The translations under genes were made by a program, and so were the position numbers. Below the pieces are notes generated by a model, which saw nothing but the letters and a program-made list of their open reading frames with translations, searched no databases and was not told the origin of the DNA. Below are positions 18,530 through 28,967 of a stretch of DNA of 64,000 bases, piece by piece (position 1 is the stretch's first letter; each line of letters begins with the position of its first letter). Source of the stretch: Mesorhizobium sp. L-2-11 (lineage in GTDB: Bacteria > Pseudomonadota > Alphaproteobacteria > Rhizobiales > Rhizobiaceae). Location of the stretch: positions 4,666,001 through 4,730,000 of the forward strand of contig NZ_AP023257.1 in assembly GCF_016756595.1 (NCBI RefSeq). Direction: 5' to 3'.

Positions 18530-18793
18530 CTAGAGGACCGCCACCGACAACAGCAGGATGAACCCGACCGCCATCATCAGCAGGCCCGGCCAGTTCTGCG
18601 ACAGGCCGAGGAAACCGAGACCGCGCCGCCGCGGCTCAAGTGTCGGGCCTGGCGTTGCAAGATTTGGCGTCGAGCGATCCGGCGCCGCGCGAGCAGGCGC
18701 CGGATCGCTGAGCCGCCCACGCCATAGGGCTGCGCCAGCCATATACACAACGCCAGCGACAATGAGCAACGCGCCAATGAGGACGACGGCCAT
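18530..18793 (-). CDS. Small two-helix membrane protein, function unknown
   Basis: An 87-aa protein with a hydrophobic segment at each end (residues ~3-25 and ~68-87) and a Pro/Ala/Arg-rich middle that may lie on the cytoplasmic side. AGGAGAA directly before the ATG supports real translation. It converges with the acyltransferase fusion gene, only 3 bp apart. No family is recognised. Confidence 0.6.
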   Translation of the reverse strand: MAVVLIGALLIVAGVVYMAGAALWRGRLSDPAPARAAPDRSTPNLATPGPTLEPRRRGLGFLGLSQNWPGLLMMAVGFILLLSVAVL

Positions 18794-19052
18794 TTCTCCT
18801 ACTCTTCTTTGAGCTCCTGCGCCTAGGACAGCAGCTTCAAGGTGATAGCGAGGCTACGTCGCGCACCTCGCCCGCTGAGTCAGAACGGTCTAGGCGCCGG
18901 CAGGTTCCCGCTAGGAGCGGTATGCGTCCGAATTGAACCAATTGAACTGCGCATCCCGCTCTATCGTTTTAGCCGCGTTTCTGCGACGCCAAGTGATTCC
19001 ACTTGGCTGCAAAATGCTCGGGATGCCCATCAGCGAATGGTTGACCGGTCTG

Positions 19053-19868
19053 TCAGCCGAAGTCCGAAGGCGGCACCTTCTCGCCTTCGCGCTTGGCGCG
19101 CCTGGAATAGGCGCGGATGCTGAGCGGCAGGAAGAGCAGATAGCCGGCAACCGACGCCGTCAGCGTGTACCAAGGATACGTCATCAACAGCAGGATGTAG
19201 AGGACGACACCGAGGATGATCGGCAGCACCTTGTCGCCCGGGACTTTCAGGCTTTTTCCGGAATAGACCGGCAGCCGGCTGACCAGCAGGAAGGCTATCA
19301 GAACGGTGAAACCGGCGGCGATGAAGGCGGCAGGGCGGGATGGCTCGACGCCAAGCCGCAGGAAGTACAGATAAAGCGGTAGCATCACCAGCACGGCGCC
19401 CGCCGGCGCCGGCACGCCGACGAAATACTCGGTCTGCCACTGCGGGCGATCAGTTTCTTCGTCGAGCACGTTGTAGCGGGCGAGTCTCAGCCCGCAGGCG
19501 ATGGTGAACAGGAGCGCGGCAATCCAGCCCGGCGAGCCGGCCAGGTCGAGCAGGAAGGCATAGAGCACCAGCGCAGGTGCTACGCCGAAATTCACGATGT
19601 CGGCCAGCGAATCCATCTGCGCGCCGAATTTGGACGTCGCCTTCAGCATGCGTGCCAGGCGGCCATCGATGCCGTCGAGGAAGGCGGCCAGCAGCACCAT
19701 CACCACTGCCGGCTCGAAACGGCCTTCGAAGCCGAAGCGGATGCCCGAGAGGCCGGCGCAGATGGCGAGCACTGTGACGAGATTGGGCAGCACCATGCGC
19801 ATCGGAATTTCACGGATGCGCGGGCCGCCGCTGCCATGCGCCTCGAATTTTTTGAACGACGCGCCCAC
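19053..19868 (-). CDS. pssA: CDP-diacylglycerol--serine O-phosphatidyltransferase
   Basis: Phosphatidylserine synthase, 271 aa, an inner-membrane CDP-alcohol phosphotransferase that joins CDP-diacylglycerol and serine. The family motif DG-x2-AR-x8-G-x3-D-x3-D is intact: D68, G69, A72, R73, G82, D86, D90. About seven hydrophobic helices follow. The GTG start at 19868 lies 3 bp after the psd stop, so pssA is translated from the psd transcript. PssA is the type found in Gram-positives and rhizobia, not the E. coli PLD-like enzyme. Its product is decarboxylated by Psd to phosphatidylethanolamine. A later in-frame ATG (MRMVLPNL) is possible. Confidence 0.95.
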   Translation of the reverse strand: MGASFKKFEAHGSGGPRIREIPMRMVLPNLVTVLAICAGLSGIRFGFEGRFEPAVVMVLLAAFLDGIDGRLARMLKATSKFGAQMDSLADIVNFGVAPALVLYAFLLDLAGSPGWIAALLFTIACGLRLARYNVLDEETDRPQWQTEYFVGVPAPAGAVLVMLPLYLYFLRLGVEPSRPAAFIAAGFTVLIAFLLVSRLPVYSGKSLKVPGDKVLPIILGVVLYILLLMTYPWYTLTASVAGYLLFLPLSIRAYSRRAKREGEKVPPSDFG

Positions 19869-19871
19869 CGC

Positions 19872-20570
19872 TCAGGACACCCGCACGAGCGGCGTTGCGG
19901 CAATGCCGCCGAATTCGGCCAGTATGGTTTCACCGCCGACCGCAGTCTGGCCGACGGCGACACGCGGTGTTGCGGTCGACGGCAGGAACACATCGACGCG
20001 CGAGCCGAAGCGGATCAGCCCGAAGCGCTCACCGACGCCGATCGTGCCGCCGGTCTCGGCCCAGCAGACGATGCGCCGCGCCACCAGGCCGGCTATCTGC
20101 ACCGCAGCCACCGTGCCGTTGGGACTATCGATGACCAGGCCATTGCGCTCGTTGTCGGCACTCGCCTTGTCAAGTGCGGCGTTGAGGAACTGGCCAGGCC
20201 GATGCTCTATCCTTGTGATACGGCCGCGCACCGGAGCCCGGTTCACATGGCAGGAGAAGACGTCCATGAACACCGAAATGCGGGTCATCTCGCCGCCCCC
20301 GAGGCCAAGTTCGCGCGGTGGCACTGCCGGACCGACCGCCGTGACGATGCCGTCGGCCGGGCTCACCACCAGCCGGTCGTCGACCGGCGTGACGCGCTCG
20401 GGATCGCGGAAGAAATACACGCACCAGGCCGTCAGGATGAGGCAGACCCAGAACAGGATCGAAGAGAAATAGCCGAGGAAGAGCGTCACCGCTGCGAAGG
20501 CGGCGATAAACGGATAGCCTTCGCGATGGATCGGAACGAACGTTTTCTTGATCGTGTCGACGAGGTCCAT
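19872..20570 (-). CDS. psd: Phosphatidylserine decarboxylase proenzyme
   Basis: A 232-aa short-form Psd that decarboxylates phosphatidylserine to phosphatidylethanolamine. The protein cuts itself between Gly189 and Ser190 ([10 protein letters not shown]); the serine becomes the pyruvoyl cofactor. Other family parts are [19 protein letters not shown] and [15 protein letters not shown] hydrophobic pair at residues ~20-55 anchors it. I start at ATG 20570 ([21 protein letters not shown]), the usual beginning in rhizobial homologues, since the upstream extension in frame is not protein-like. It forms a two-gene operon with pssA. Confidence 0.95.
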   Translation of the reverse strand: MDLVDTIKKTFVPIHREGYPFIAAFAAVTLFLGYFSSILFWVCLILTAWCVYFFRDPERVTPVDDRLVVSPADGIVTAVGPAVPPRELGLGGGEMTRISVFMDVFSCHVNRAPVRGRITRIEHRPGQFLNAALDKASADNERNGLVIDSPNGTVAAVQIAGLVARRIVCWAETGGTIGVGERFGLIRFGSRVDVFLPSTATPRVAVGQTAVGGETILAEFGGIAATPLVRVS

Positions 20571-20812
20571 GGAATGGAAACAGCCTAGTTTCAGGTCCGG
20601 CCTCAATAGCGGAAACACCCTGTGGCCGCAACGCGACAATGAGGGAAAGCTGGATCGGGGCGTTCTCGCCGCATTGGTCGATCGCGGGCGTTGGAAGGGG
20701 TCCGATGAGCCTGTCCAAAAAGCATGACTGTTGTCGGGGCGAACCGGTCTCATGCGTCCTTGGAGATACGGGCCTTGTCAAAGCGCCCGCCGAACGAAAG
20801 CTGGAGGCAACA

Positions 20813-21685
20813 ATGCTGTCACAGAAATCAGCAGCTAAGGAAGCGCGGGTCGTGATGAACGGTCTGGCGTTTGGCGAATCGCCGCGCTGGCATGATGGCA
20901 GGCTTTGGTTCTGCAACTGGGGAACCGGCCAGATCATCGCCGTCGATGCTGACGGCAACAGTGAAATCATGCTCACCGTTCCGGCCACCCTGCCCTTTTC
21001 GGTCGACTGGCTGCCGGACGGTCGCCTGGTCGTCGTCTGCGGGCGTGAGGGGTTGGTGCTGCGGCAAGAAGCAGACGGCACGCTGGTCACCCACGCCGAT
21101 CTGCGACACCTCTCGGGGAACGCCTGGAACGAGATCGTCGTCGACGGGCGCGGCAACACCTACGTCAATGGCGGTGGGCCAGCGCCGGTTCCTGGCCAGC
21201 ATTTCGGCCCCGGCTCCATCGTGCTGATTGCGCCGGACGGGTCCGTGCGTCAGGTGGCGGACAAGATCGCCTTCGCCAATGGGATGGCGGTGTCGCCTGA
21301 CAACAAGACGTTGATCGTCGCCGAGTCCCACGCCAACAGGCTGACTGCCTTCGACATCGGCGCCGATGGCAGCCTTGCCAACCGGCGGCGATGGGCCGAC
21401 CTCGGCAACGGCTTTCCCGACGGCATCTGCCTCGACGCCGAAGGCGCCATCTGGTATGCCGACGTCCCCAACCGGCACTGCGTGCGGGTGCGCGAGGGCG
21501 GGGCGATGCTCGACAGCGTCGACGCCGATCGCGGCTGCTTTGCCTGCATGCTCGGCGGCGCCGACGGCAAGACGCTGTTCATCGTCGCTGCCGAATGGCG
21601 CGGCTTCGAGCACATGATCAGCGATGCGCGCACCGGCCAGGTGCTCAGCATCGAGGCTTCCGCGCCTGGCGCTGGCTGGCCGTAA
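20813..21685 (+). CDS. SMP-30/gluconolactonase/LRE family protein
   Basis: A 290-aa beta-propeller protein of the SMP-30/gluconolactonase family; members are calcium- or zinc-dependent lactonases acting on sugar lactones. Marks are the early FGESPRWHDGRLWFCNW (metal-binding Glu), NEIVVDGRGNTYVN, FANGMAVSPDNKTLIVAES and FPDGICLDAEGAIWYAD (metal-binding Asp). The ATG at 20813 has CTGGAGG; an in-frame ATG 58 codons upstream has no ribosome site. It faces away from psd and converges with the ABC transporter gene 3 bp after its stop. The exact substrate is unknown. Confidence 0.88.
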   Translation: MLSQKSAAKEARVVMNGLAFGESPRWHDGRLWFCNWGTGQIIAVDADGNSEIMLTVPATLPFSVDWLPDGRLVVVCGREGLVLRQEADGTLVTHADLRHLSGNAWNEIVVDGRGNTYVNGGGPAPVPGQHFGPGSIVLIAPDGSVRQVADKIAFANGMAVSPDNKTLIVAESHANRLTAFDIGADGSLANRRRWADLGNGFPDGICLDAEGAIWYADVPNRHCVRVREGGAMLDSVDADRGCFACMLGGADGKTLFIVAAEWRGFEHMISDARTGQVLSIEASAPGAGWP

Positions 21686-21688
21686 GGG

Positions 21689-23575
<1,887 letters not shown>

Positions 23576-23596
23576 TTTATCGCCTTTTCGTATTTC

Positions 23597-23659
23597 TATT
23601 GCTTGACCACGATCTTTTCCGAAAATCGCTGAAGCGGTCCTTCGGATCGGGCTGATGGT
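23597..23659. repeat. Degenerate palindromic element between arsR-type and ABC genes
   Basis: CTTGACCACGATCTTTTCCGAAAA... ends in ...CGGGCTGATGGTC, an imperfect relative of the GACCATGATC/GATCATGGTC palindrome at 2927-3115. It separates the regulator from its likely target gene. Confidence 0.55.
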
Positions 23660-23986
23660 CTAGCGGCCGGAGCAGCATGAATTGACCAGTGCGGCCAGCG
23701 ATGCGGAAACATCTTCGAGCGCATCGCTGTCGACTTCATAGCGCGAGCGTTGCCGATCCGGCTCGTAGCGGACGAGCCCGGCTTCGACCAATATCTTTAA
23801 GTGCTGCGAAACGGTGGACTGCGCCAGGTCGAGATGGTCGACGACCTCGCGGCAGCAGCAGGAGCGGCTGGCCGAAAGATGCCGGAGAATTTCGATCCGG
23901 GCCGGATGCGAAAGCGCGGCGAGCTTCGCGGCGACGGTCTGGCTGTCGGCGAAGCCGCAGGTCTTCTCAGTCAAGGGAGCATTCAT
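23660..23986 (-). CDS. ArsR/SmtB family transcriptional regulator
   Basis: A 108-aa winged-helix repressor. The HTH is in REVVDHLDLAQSTVSQHLKILVEAGLV, followed by the wing YEPDRQRSRYEVD. Unusually many cysteines are placed where metal sites occur in this family: Cys11, a CCC run at the start of the recognition-helix region (SRSCCCREV) and a CC pair at the C-terminus (NSCCSGR). It reads into the Atm1-type exporter gene, so it probably controls that gene and itself in response to a metal, metalloid or reactive sulfur. No operator is clear to me. Confidence 0.85.
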   Translation of the reverse strand: MNAPLTEKTCGFADSQTVAAKLAALSHPARIEILRHLSASRSCCCREVVDHLDLAQSTVSQHLKILVEAGLVRYEPDRQRSRYEVDSDALEDVSASLAALVNSCCSGR

Positions 23987-24050
23987 CGTCTATCGGCGAT
24001 AGACGATGAACGAACTTTCTGCAAGAGCCCGCTAGGGAAGAAAAGGATTT

Positions 24051-25439
24051 CTAGTTTGCCTTTGTCGGGGCCGTCGTCATCTGGTCGCCCATCGCCTTGA
24101 TGTTGGCGGCTTCGCCTTCCCTGGATTTTCCGGGGACCTTGAACACCTGCCCCGGCCAGATGCGGTCGGGATTCCTGATCTGATCCTGATTGGCGAGGTA
24201 GATGGTCGAGTAGCGAACACCTTGGCCGTAGACGCGCCGCGAAATCCGCCACAGCGTATCGTGGCGCCGGATGATAACGGCGCTGTCGGCGTGTTCGAGC
24301 TTCGGCGCTGCGGTCTCGGGCACTTCAGCCGAGGGCGTCGCAGCCGCCACATCGGCTGGCGCCTCGGCCGCGGGCGCCGCAGGCGTGGTTGCCGGCGCGG
24401 CCGGCTTTGCCTCGGCAGGCGCCACGGCGGCGATCGACTCACCCGGCTCGCGCTCGAACGGCACGGCGGCACGGGCCACCACCTTGACCCCATCGGCATC
24501 GAGCGCATCAACACGGATCGTGTAGGTGCCGACCGGAATGTTGCGCGTCGCCTCGACCAGAAAATGGCCGTCGGGCGAAGTCTTCGCGTCGCCGAGCAAG
24601 ATATCGTTGGCATAGGCGCGCACCTTGCGGCCGGGGTCGGCGAGCCCGGCGACGAAGATTTTGTTGCCGTCGATCTCGATCGCTTCGACGACGACCTTTT
24701 GCCCTGAAGCTGGTGTCGCCGGAGCGGGCGCGGGGGCGGCTCCGACAGTGGCCGGCGCCGTGGCAGCCGGTGCGGCTGGTGCTGCGGCAGCGGGGTCCCC
24801 GGCAGCGGGGTCCTCGGCAGCCGGGGCGGCCGCCTTGTCGCCGGCAGGCGGCAACTCAAGCTTTGTCTCGGGTGTAGGAACGGTGAGCAATTCGGAGGCC
24901 TTGCCCGGCTCCTCGATCATCGCCAGCACCTGGCCAGCAGGAGTCTTGGGAATCGAGACGATAGCCGTCTGCGCCGAGGGGGTCACGACATTGCCGGTCA
25001 TCGAGCGCAGCGCGATCGTGTAATCGCCGGGTTTCAAAGGATCGTCGAGAACGATGGCAAAAGCGCCATCGGCACCGGCGACCGCCGAGCCAAGAACCGT
25101 CGAACCGTTGAGGATTTCGACCTTGGCGTTGGGTGCGGCTTTACCGGCGACGACGATAGAGCCCTTGATCTCGACCCGAACGATGTCGAAAGTCGGCGCG
25201 ATCGCATCGGCCGTGGCCGGCGCTGCCGGTGCCATCGCACCAGCGGCAGGCGCCGGCGGCGGCGGTGCGTCGGTCGCCGGTTCGGCCGGCTTCTCCACCG
25301 GCGGCGTCAGCGATGCCATGTCCGCCGGCGGCGTGCGATTGAGATACGGATCGAGCGCGCCCGACACATAGGCGGTTCCCGCCGCGGCGACGGAGCCGCC
25401 GACGACGAACAAAAACGCCTTCAAAGGATTAATTGCCAT
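24051..25439 (-). CDS. LysM peptidoglycan-binding domain protein
   Basis: A 462-aa protein beginning with a membrane segment (LKAFLFVVGGSVAAAGTAYVSGAL), so anchored in the inner membrane or exported. Several Ala/Pro-rich linkers separate Ig-like or carboxypeptidase-regulatory-like modules with the pattern VEIKGSIVVAGKAAPNAKVEI, VVEAIEIDGNKIFVAGLADPGRKVR. The last ~60 residues are a LysM domain (IIRRHDTLWRISRRVYG ... IWPGQVFKVPG) that binds peptidoglycan. Such proteins are common in Rhizobiales; cell-wall association is likely, the exact role unknown. It starts with ATG at 25439 and is divergent from the LOG gene. Confidence 0.85.
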   Translation of the reverse strand: MAINPLKAFLFVVGGSVAAAGTAYVSGALDPYLNRTPPADMASLTPPVEKPAEPATDAPPPPAPAAGAMAPAAPATADAIAPTFDIVRVEIKGSIVVAGKAAPNAKVEILNGSTVLGSAVAGADGAFAIVLDDPLKPGDYTIALRSMTGNVVTPSAQTAIVSIPKTPAGQVLAMIEEPGKASELLTVPTPETKLELPPAGDKAAAPAAEDPAAGDPAAAAPAAPAATAPATVGAAPAPAPATPASGQKVVVEAIEIDGNKIFVAGLADPGRKVRAYANDILLGDAKTSPDGHFLVEATRNIPVGTYTIRVDALDADGVKVVARAAVPFEREPGESIAAVAPAEAKPAAPATTPAAPAAEAPADVAAATPSAEVPETAAPKLEHADSAVIIRRHDTLWRISRRVYGQGVRYSTIYLANQDQIRNPDRIWPGQVFKVPGKSREGEAANIKAMGDQMTTAPTKAN

Positions 25440-25487
25440 ATTTCCCTGCCCTTAGCCACCTAATGCGGTCTAGCCTGTTTTGCCCAA

Positions 25488-25568
25488 GCCGACAAGAAAA
25501 AGGGCCGACGAGAACAAGGGGGCCGACACGAAAAGGGCCGACACGAATAAACGGGGCCGACAAGAAAA
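25488..25568 (+). repeat. Five imperfect GCCGACAMGAAAA direct repeats
   Basis: Copies start at 25488, 25504, 25522, 25537 and 25556, 15-19 bp apart, in the divergent region between the LysM and LOG genes. They read in frame as basic KRADTK-like codons but no start signal makes this likely coding. Confidence 0.75.
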
Positions 25569-25617
25569 AACCCGCCCGGGCTTGACCGCGAATAAAGACC
25601 CAATCACCAATCATCTC

Positions 25618-26229
25618 ATGAACACGATTCGATCCATCTGCGTCTATTGCGGCTCGTCTCCTGGCCGCGATGTAACCTACGCCAAGGCCGGACACCTGCT
25701 TGGGCGTTCGATCGCCAAGTCCGGCCTGCGTCTGATCTATGGCGGCGGCACCAGGGGCATCATGGGAGCCGTCGCCGAAGGCGCAATGCGGGCCGGCGGC
25801 AAGGTGACAGGGATCATTCCGCGCTTCCTGATCAACAGGGAGGCCACCGAAACCGCGCTTGACCGGCTCGACGAGCTCGTCATCACAGAAAACATGCACG
25901 AGCGCAAACATACCATGTTCGAGAAATCCGACGCGTTTGTGGCGCTTCCGGGCGGCATCGGCACGGTCGAGGAAATCATCGAGATCATGACCTGGGGCCA
26001 GCTCGGCCATCACCGCAAGCCGATCGTCTTCGGCAACGTTGGAGGATTCTGGGATCCGATGCTGGCGCTGCTCGACCATATGATGGCCGAAGGCTTCATC
26101 CACACCGCGCAGCGGGTCAGGCCGCTGGTGGTCGACGACCCGGAAGCGATCGTCGCCGCCATCATGGTCGCGGGATCGTCGGTCGACGCACCGACCGAGG
26201 GTGTGCAGTCGGTGATCGACAAGCTTTAG
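25618..26229 (+). CDS. LOG family (TIGR00730) Rossmann-fold protein
   Basis: A 203-aa lysine-decarboxylase-like protein of the LOG family; plant and bacterial members release free cytokinin bases from nucleotide precursors. The signature PGGIGTVEEIIEI is complete, with the early ICVYCGSSPG and YGGGTRGIMG nucleotide-binding loops. Start at ATG 25618 (MNTIRSICVYCG), the normal beginning; an in-frame ATG at 25480 reads through the direct-repeat block and has no support. The stop at 26229 abuts an inverted arm of the 8-bp repeat system. Confidence 0.93.
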   Translation: MNTIRSICVYCGSSPGRDVTYAKAGHLLGRSIAKSGLRLIYGGGTRGIMGAVAEGAMRAGGKVTGIIPRFLINREATETALDRLDELVITENMHERKHTMFEKSDAFVALPGGIGTVEEIIEIMTWGQLGHHRKPIVFGNVGGFWDPMLALLDHMMAEGFIHTAQRVRPLVVDDPEAIVAAIMVAGSSVDAPTEGVQSVIDKL

Positions 26230-26437
26230 GGGTAGGCAGTAGGGGAGTAAGGCAGTAGGGCAGTAGGTAGTGAATTCCGCGCTGATGAGGCACTATCCAT
26301 GCCGCGCTCATGAGGCACTGCCCTACTGCCCTACTGCCCTACTGCCCTACTGCCCTACTGCCCTACTGCCCTACTGCCCTACTGCCCTACTGCCCTACTG
26401 CCCTACTGCCCTACTGCCCTACTGCCCTACTGCCCTA
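26230..26437. repeat. 8-bp microsatellite array with inverted and direct satellite copies
   Basis: The main array 26317-26437 is about 15 perfect copies of CTGCCCTA. At 26230-26267 lie degenerate copies in the opposite orientation (AGGCAGTA, GGGGAGTA, AGGCAGTA, GGGCAGTA). Between them is an 18-bp direct repeat, CCGCGCTSATGAGGCACT, at 26277-26294 and 26302-26319. The array overlaps the 3' end of the neighbouring sugar dehydrogenase gene. Confidence 0.93.
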
Positions 26438-27749
26438 CCGACCCGCCAGATGACATTGCCGACATCGTCGGCGACGAGCAGTGCCCCGGTCTGATCGATT
26501 GCAACGCCGACCGGACGGCCCATCGCCTTGCCGTCACGCCCGACGAAGCCAGTGAGCACATCTCTCGGGTGGCCGCCCGGTTTACCACCGCGGAACGGCA
26601 CGAAGATCACCTTGTAACCGCTGAGCACGCTCCTGTTCCACGAGCCGTGCTGGCCGACGAAAGCGCCGGAGCCGGAGGCAGGACCGAGCGACGCGCCTTT
26701 GGAGAAGGTCAGTCCCAGCGAGGCGGTGTGGGAACCCAGCGCATAATCGGGCTTGACCGCCCTCGCCACGAGATCGGGGCGCTGCGGCTTGACGCGTTCG
26801 TCGACGTTCTGTCCGAAGTAGCTGTAGGCCAGCCATAAAAAGCGCCGTCACGAACCGAGGTCATATAGTCCGGCACGAGATCGTCGCCGATCTCGTCACG
26901 CTCGTTCACGGCTACCCAAAGCTCGCCAGTTTCAGGGTTCCAGGAGAGCCCGTTCGGGTTGCGCAGCCCTGACGCGAAGACCCGGGTACGGCGGGTCGAC
27001 CGGTCCACTTCAAGGACGGCGGCGCGGTTCTTCTCCACAGCCATGCCGTTTTCTCCAACGTTACTGTTGGAGCCGACGGTGACATAGAGCTTGCGTCCAT
27101 CGGGACTTGCGATCACATCCTTGGTCCAATGGTGATTGAGATCGCCGGCCGGTAAGTCGACGATCTTTTCCGGCGGCGTTGTGGCTCGGGTCTGGCCATT
27201 GGAGTAGGGGAAAGCGACGAGCGCGTCGGTATTCGCCACATAAAGCCTGCCTTTGGACAGCGTCATACCGAAGGGTGAATTGAGGCCTTCTGCGAACGTC
27301 CTGCGCACATCCGCAATGCCGTCGCCATTGGTGTCGCGCAGGAGCGTGATGCGGTTGGCGCTTTTGGTCGCGGCCCCGGCGCGCTTCATGGCCAGGTCCA
27401 TGAAGACCTTTTTAAGGCTGAAACCTTCGTCATGCTTGGCAGGGGCATTGGTTTCGGCAACCAGCACGTCGCCGTTCGGAAGCACGTGCAGCCAGCGCGG
27501 ATGGTCGAGGCCGGTGGCAAAGGCGTTCACCGTCAGGCCCTTCGCCGGGGTCGGCATACCACCTTTCTGCCAGCCTTTCGCCTCGGCGATGTTGACGGTC
27601 GGGATCAGCGTCGGTCTTGGTTTCGGTAAAGTGGGGTTGGGGCCATAGCCGGTTATTGCCCCCGTTTTCTGCGCCGAAAAGCCAGCGCAGCTCGCCATGA
27701 CGACTCCCAATACCGCTATGAGCATGCTTCGTGGGAAGCCGGCATGCAT
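26419..27749 (-). pseudogene. PQQ-dependent sugar (L-sorbosone) dehydrogenase-like gene, frameshifted
   Basis: Residues from the ATG at 27749 give a signal sequence ([14 protein letters not shown], possible lipoprotein) and a six-bladed propeller dehydrogenase with [66 protein letters not shown] and [23 protein letters not shown]. The frame is lost at about 26824-26832, right after AFYGWP; adding one base restores [12 protein letters not shown] and runs to 26419 through GQHGSWNRS and [20 protein letters not shown]. The final residues (RAVGQ) and the TAG stop are read from the 8-bp repeat. Either a decayed gene or a sequencing error; the family assignment itself is firm. GGAGGAC precedes the start. 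Confidence 0.85.
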
Positions 27750-27956
27750 CGGACGTCCTCCGCGTGGATTGCGTCGTGCTCTTTACGCGAACGCGACTCA
27801 ACGACGTATTATTCCAAACTGGCTCCAAATAACGGCGTTGGTACGCCGCCTCGGATGACCGTCAAAACCGTCACACCAAACCGGTTCGCCCGTGCTAGTA
27901 ATCACAGCCTGGTCGCCGCCGCGCGGCGGCATATTCGAGAGGCTGACGACGCGACC

Positions 27957-28958
27957 ATGACCATCACTCTCAACCCGGAAGGCGGCGATCTGTCGCCTTA
28001 TCTGCCAGACGAGCACGGGTTGTTCTTCATCTATCACTTCACCGCCGAAGGCGCGAGAACCAAAGACGCGACCGCCACACACTGGACCTGGCGCAGCTAC
28101 CAGCTTTCCGACCTGCGCGCCCGCCACGAGATCGCCACCGAGCCGGCTTTGCCGCCGCCGGTGCGCGATGCTTTCCTGTCGGCCGGCCATGGCTGCCATA
28201 TCGACCTCGAGGGCGACTGGCTCTACGGCGATTTGCCGGACCTGCGACACGACTATTCGGCGGAGGCGCGCGGGCTCGGCCATTTCCGCTTCGCCTTCAA
28301 CGACACAATGCTGATCGGCGGCCGCAAGCAACCGCTGCAATCGGTCGACAAAATCCGCAAGGCGATCGACAACGGATCGCGAAAGTTCCGCTCTCCGGCC
28401 GAACTGATCGAGGCTGTCATGGGCCAGTCGCTCGACGGCATGGCGACGGAACTCGCTAGCCTGGGCGACACGCTCGACGGCATTGAGGACCGCATCGTCT
28501 GCGACGCATGGCACAGTGAGCGGCAGGCGCTGGTCGATGCGCGCCGGCAACTGGTGGTCATCCACCGGCAGATGGCGACGTTAACCACCTTGTTCCGCCA
28601 TCTCGACCATTCGCATCGCAATGACCTGCCGGACGCGATCAACGACATGGCGGCACGACTTTCCCACCGTGCCCATACATTGCATCATGACGGCGAGCAG
28701 TTGCAGGCCCGCGCCCGGCTCTTGCAGGACGAGCTGATGGCCAAGCTGACGACGCAGTCGAACCAGTTACTTTACATGCTGTCGGTGATGACCGCAGTGC
28801 TGTTGCCGATGACGATCATCTCAGGCCTGTTCGGCATGAATGTCGGCGGGCTGCCGCTGGTCGACACGCCGGTGGGCTTTTGGCTGGCGTCGGCGATATC
28901 GCTCGCCGTCGCGGCGGTCGTCTATCTGTTCGTCAGACGGCTGGGGCGCGGGATGTAG
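27957..28958 (+). CDS. CorA/ZntB-type divalent cation transporter
   Basis: A 333-aa membrane transporter of the CorA superfamily. A long cytoplasmic N-terminal part (residues ~1-265, with helical stretches such as ELIEAVMGQSLDGMATELASLGD) precedes two C-terminal helices; the first ends in the selectivity motif GMN (GLFGMNVGG). The loop VGGLPLVDTP rather than the Mg-type sequence, and the short arrangement, point to the ZntB branch, which moves zinc, but this is a leaning only. I start at ATG 27957 after GAGAGG; the in-frame stretch upstream looks non-coding. Confidence 0.85.
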   Translation: MTITLNPEGGDLSPYLPDEHGLFFIYHFTAEGARTKDATATHWTWRSYQLSDLRARHEIATEPALPPPVRDAFLSAGHGCHIDLEGDWLYGDLPDLRHDYSAEARGLGHFRFAFNDTMLIGGRKQPLQSVDKIRKAIDNGSRKFRSPAELIEAVMGQSLDGMATELASLGDTLDGIEDRIVCDAWHSERQALVDARRQLVVIHRQMATLTTLFRHLDHSHRNDLPDAINDMAARLSHRAHTLHHDGEQLQARARLLQDELMAKLTTQSNQLLYMLSVMTAVLLPMTIISGLFGMNVGGLPLVDTPVGFWLASAISLAVAAVVYLFVRRLGRGM

Positions 28959-28967
28959 CGGCAACCG

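Noticed and set aside
25480..25617. Upstream extension of the LOG gene encoding a basic repeat peptide
   Set aside because: The stretch has no ribosome site and LOG proteins begin at MxxxxICVYCG; the repeats look non-coding.
26317..26437. Regularly repeated array that could be mistaken for a CRISPR
   Set aside because: The unit is only 8 bp, there are no unique spacers, and no cas genes are near.
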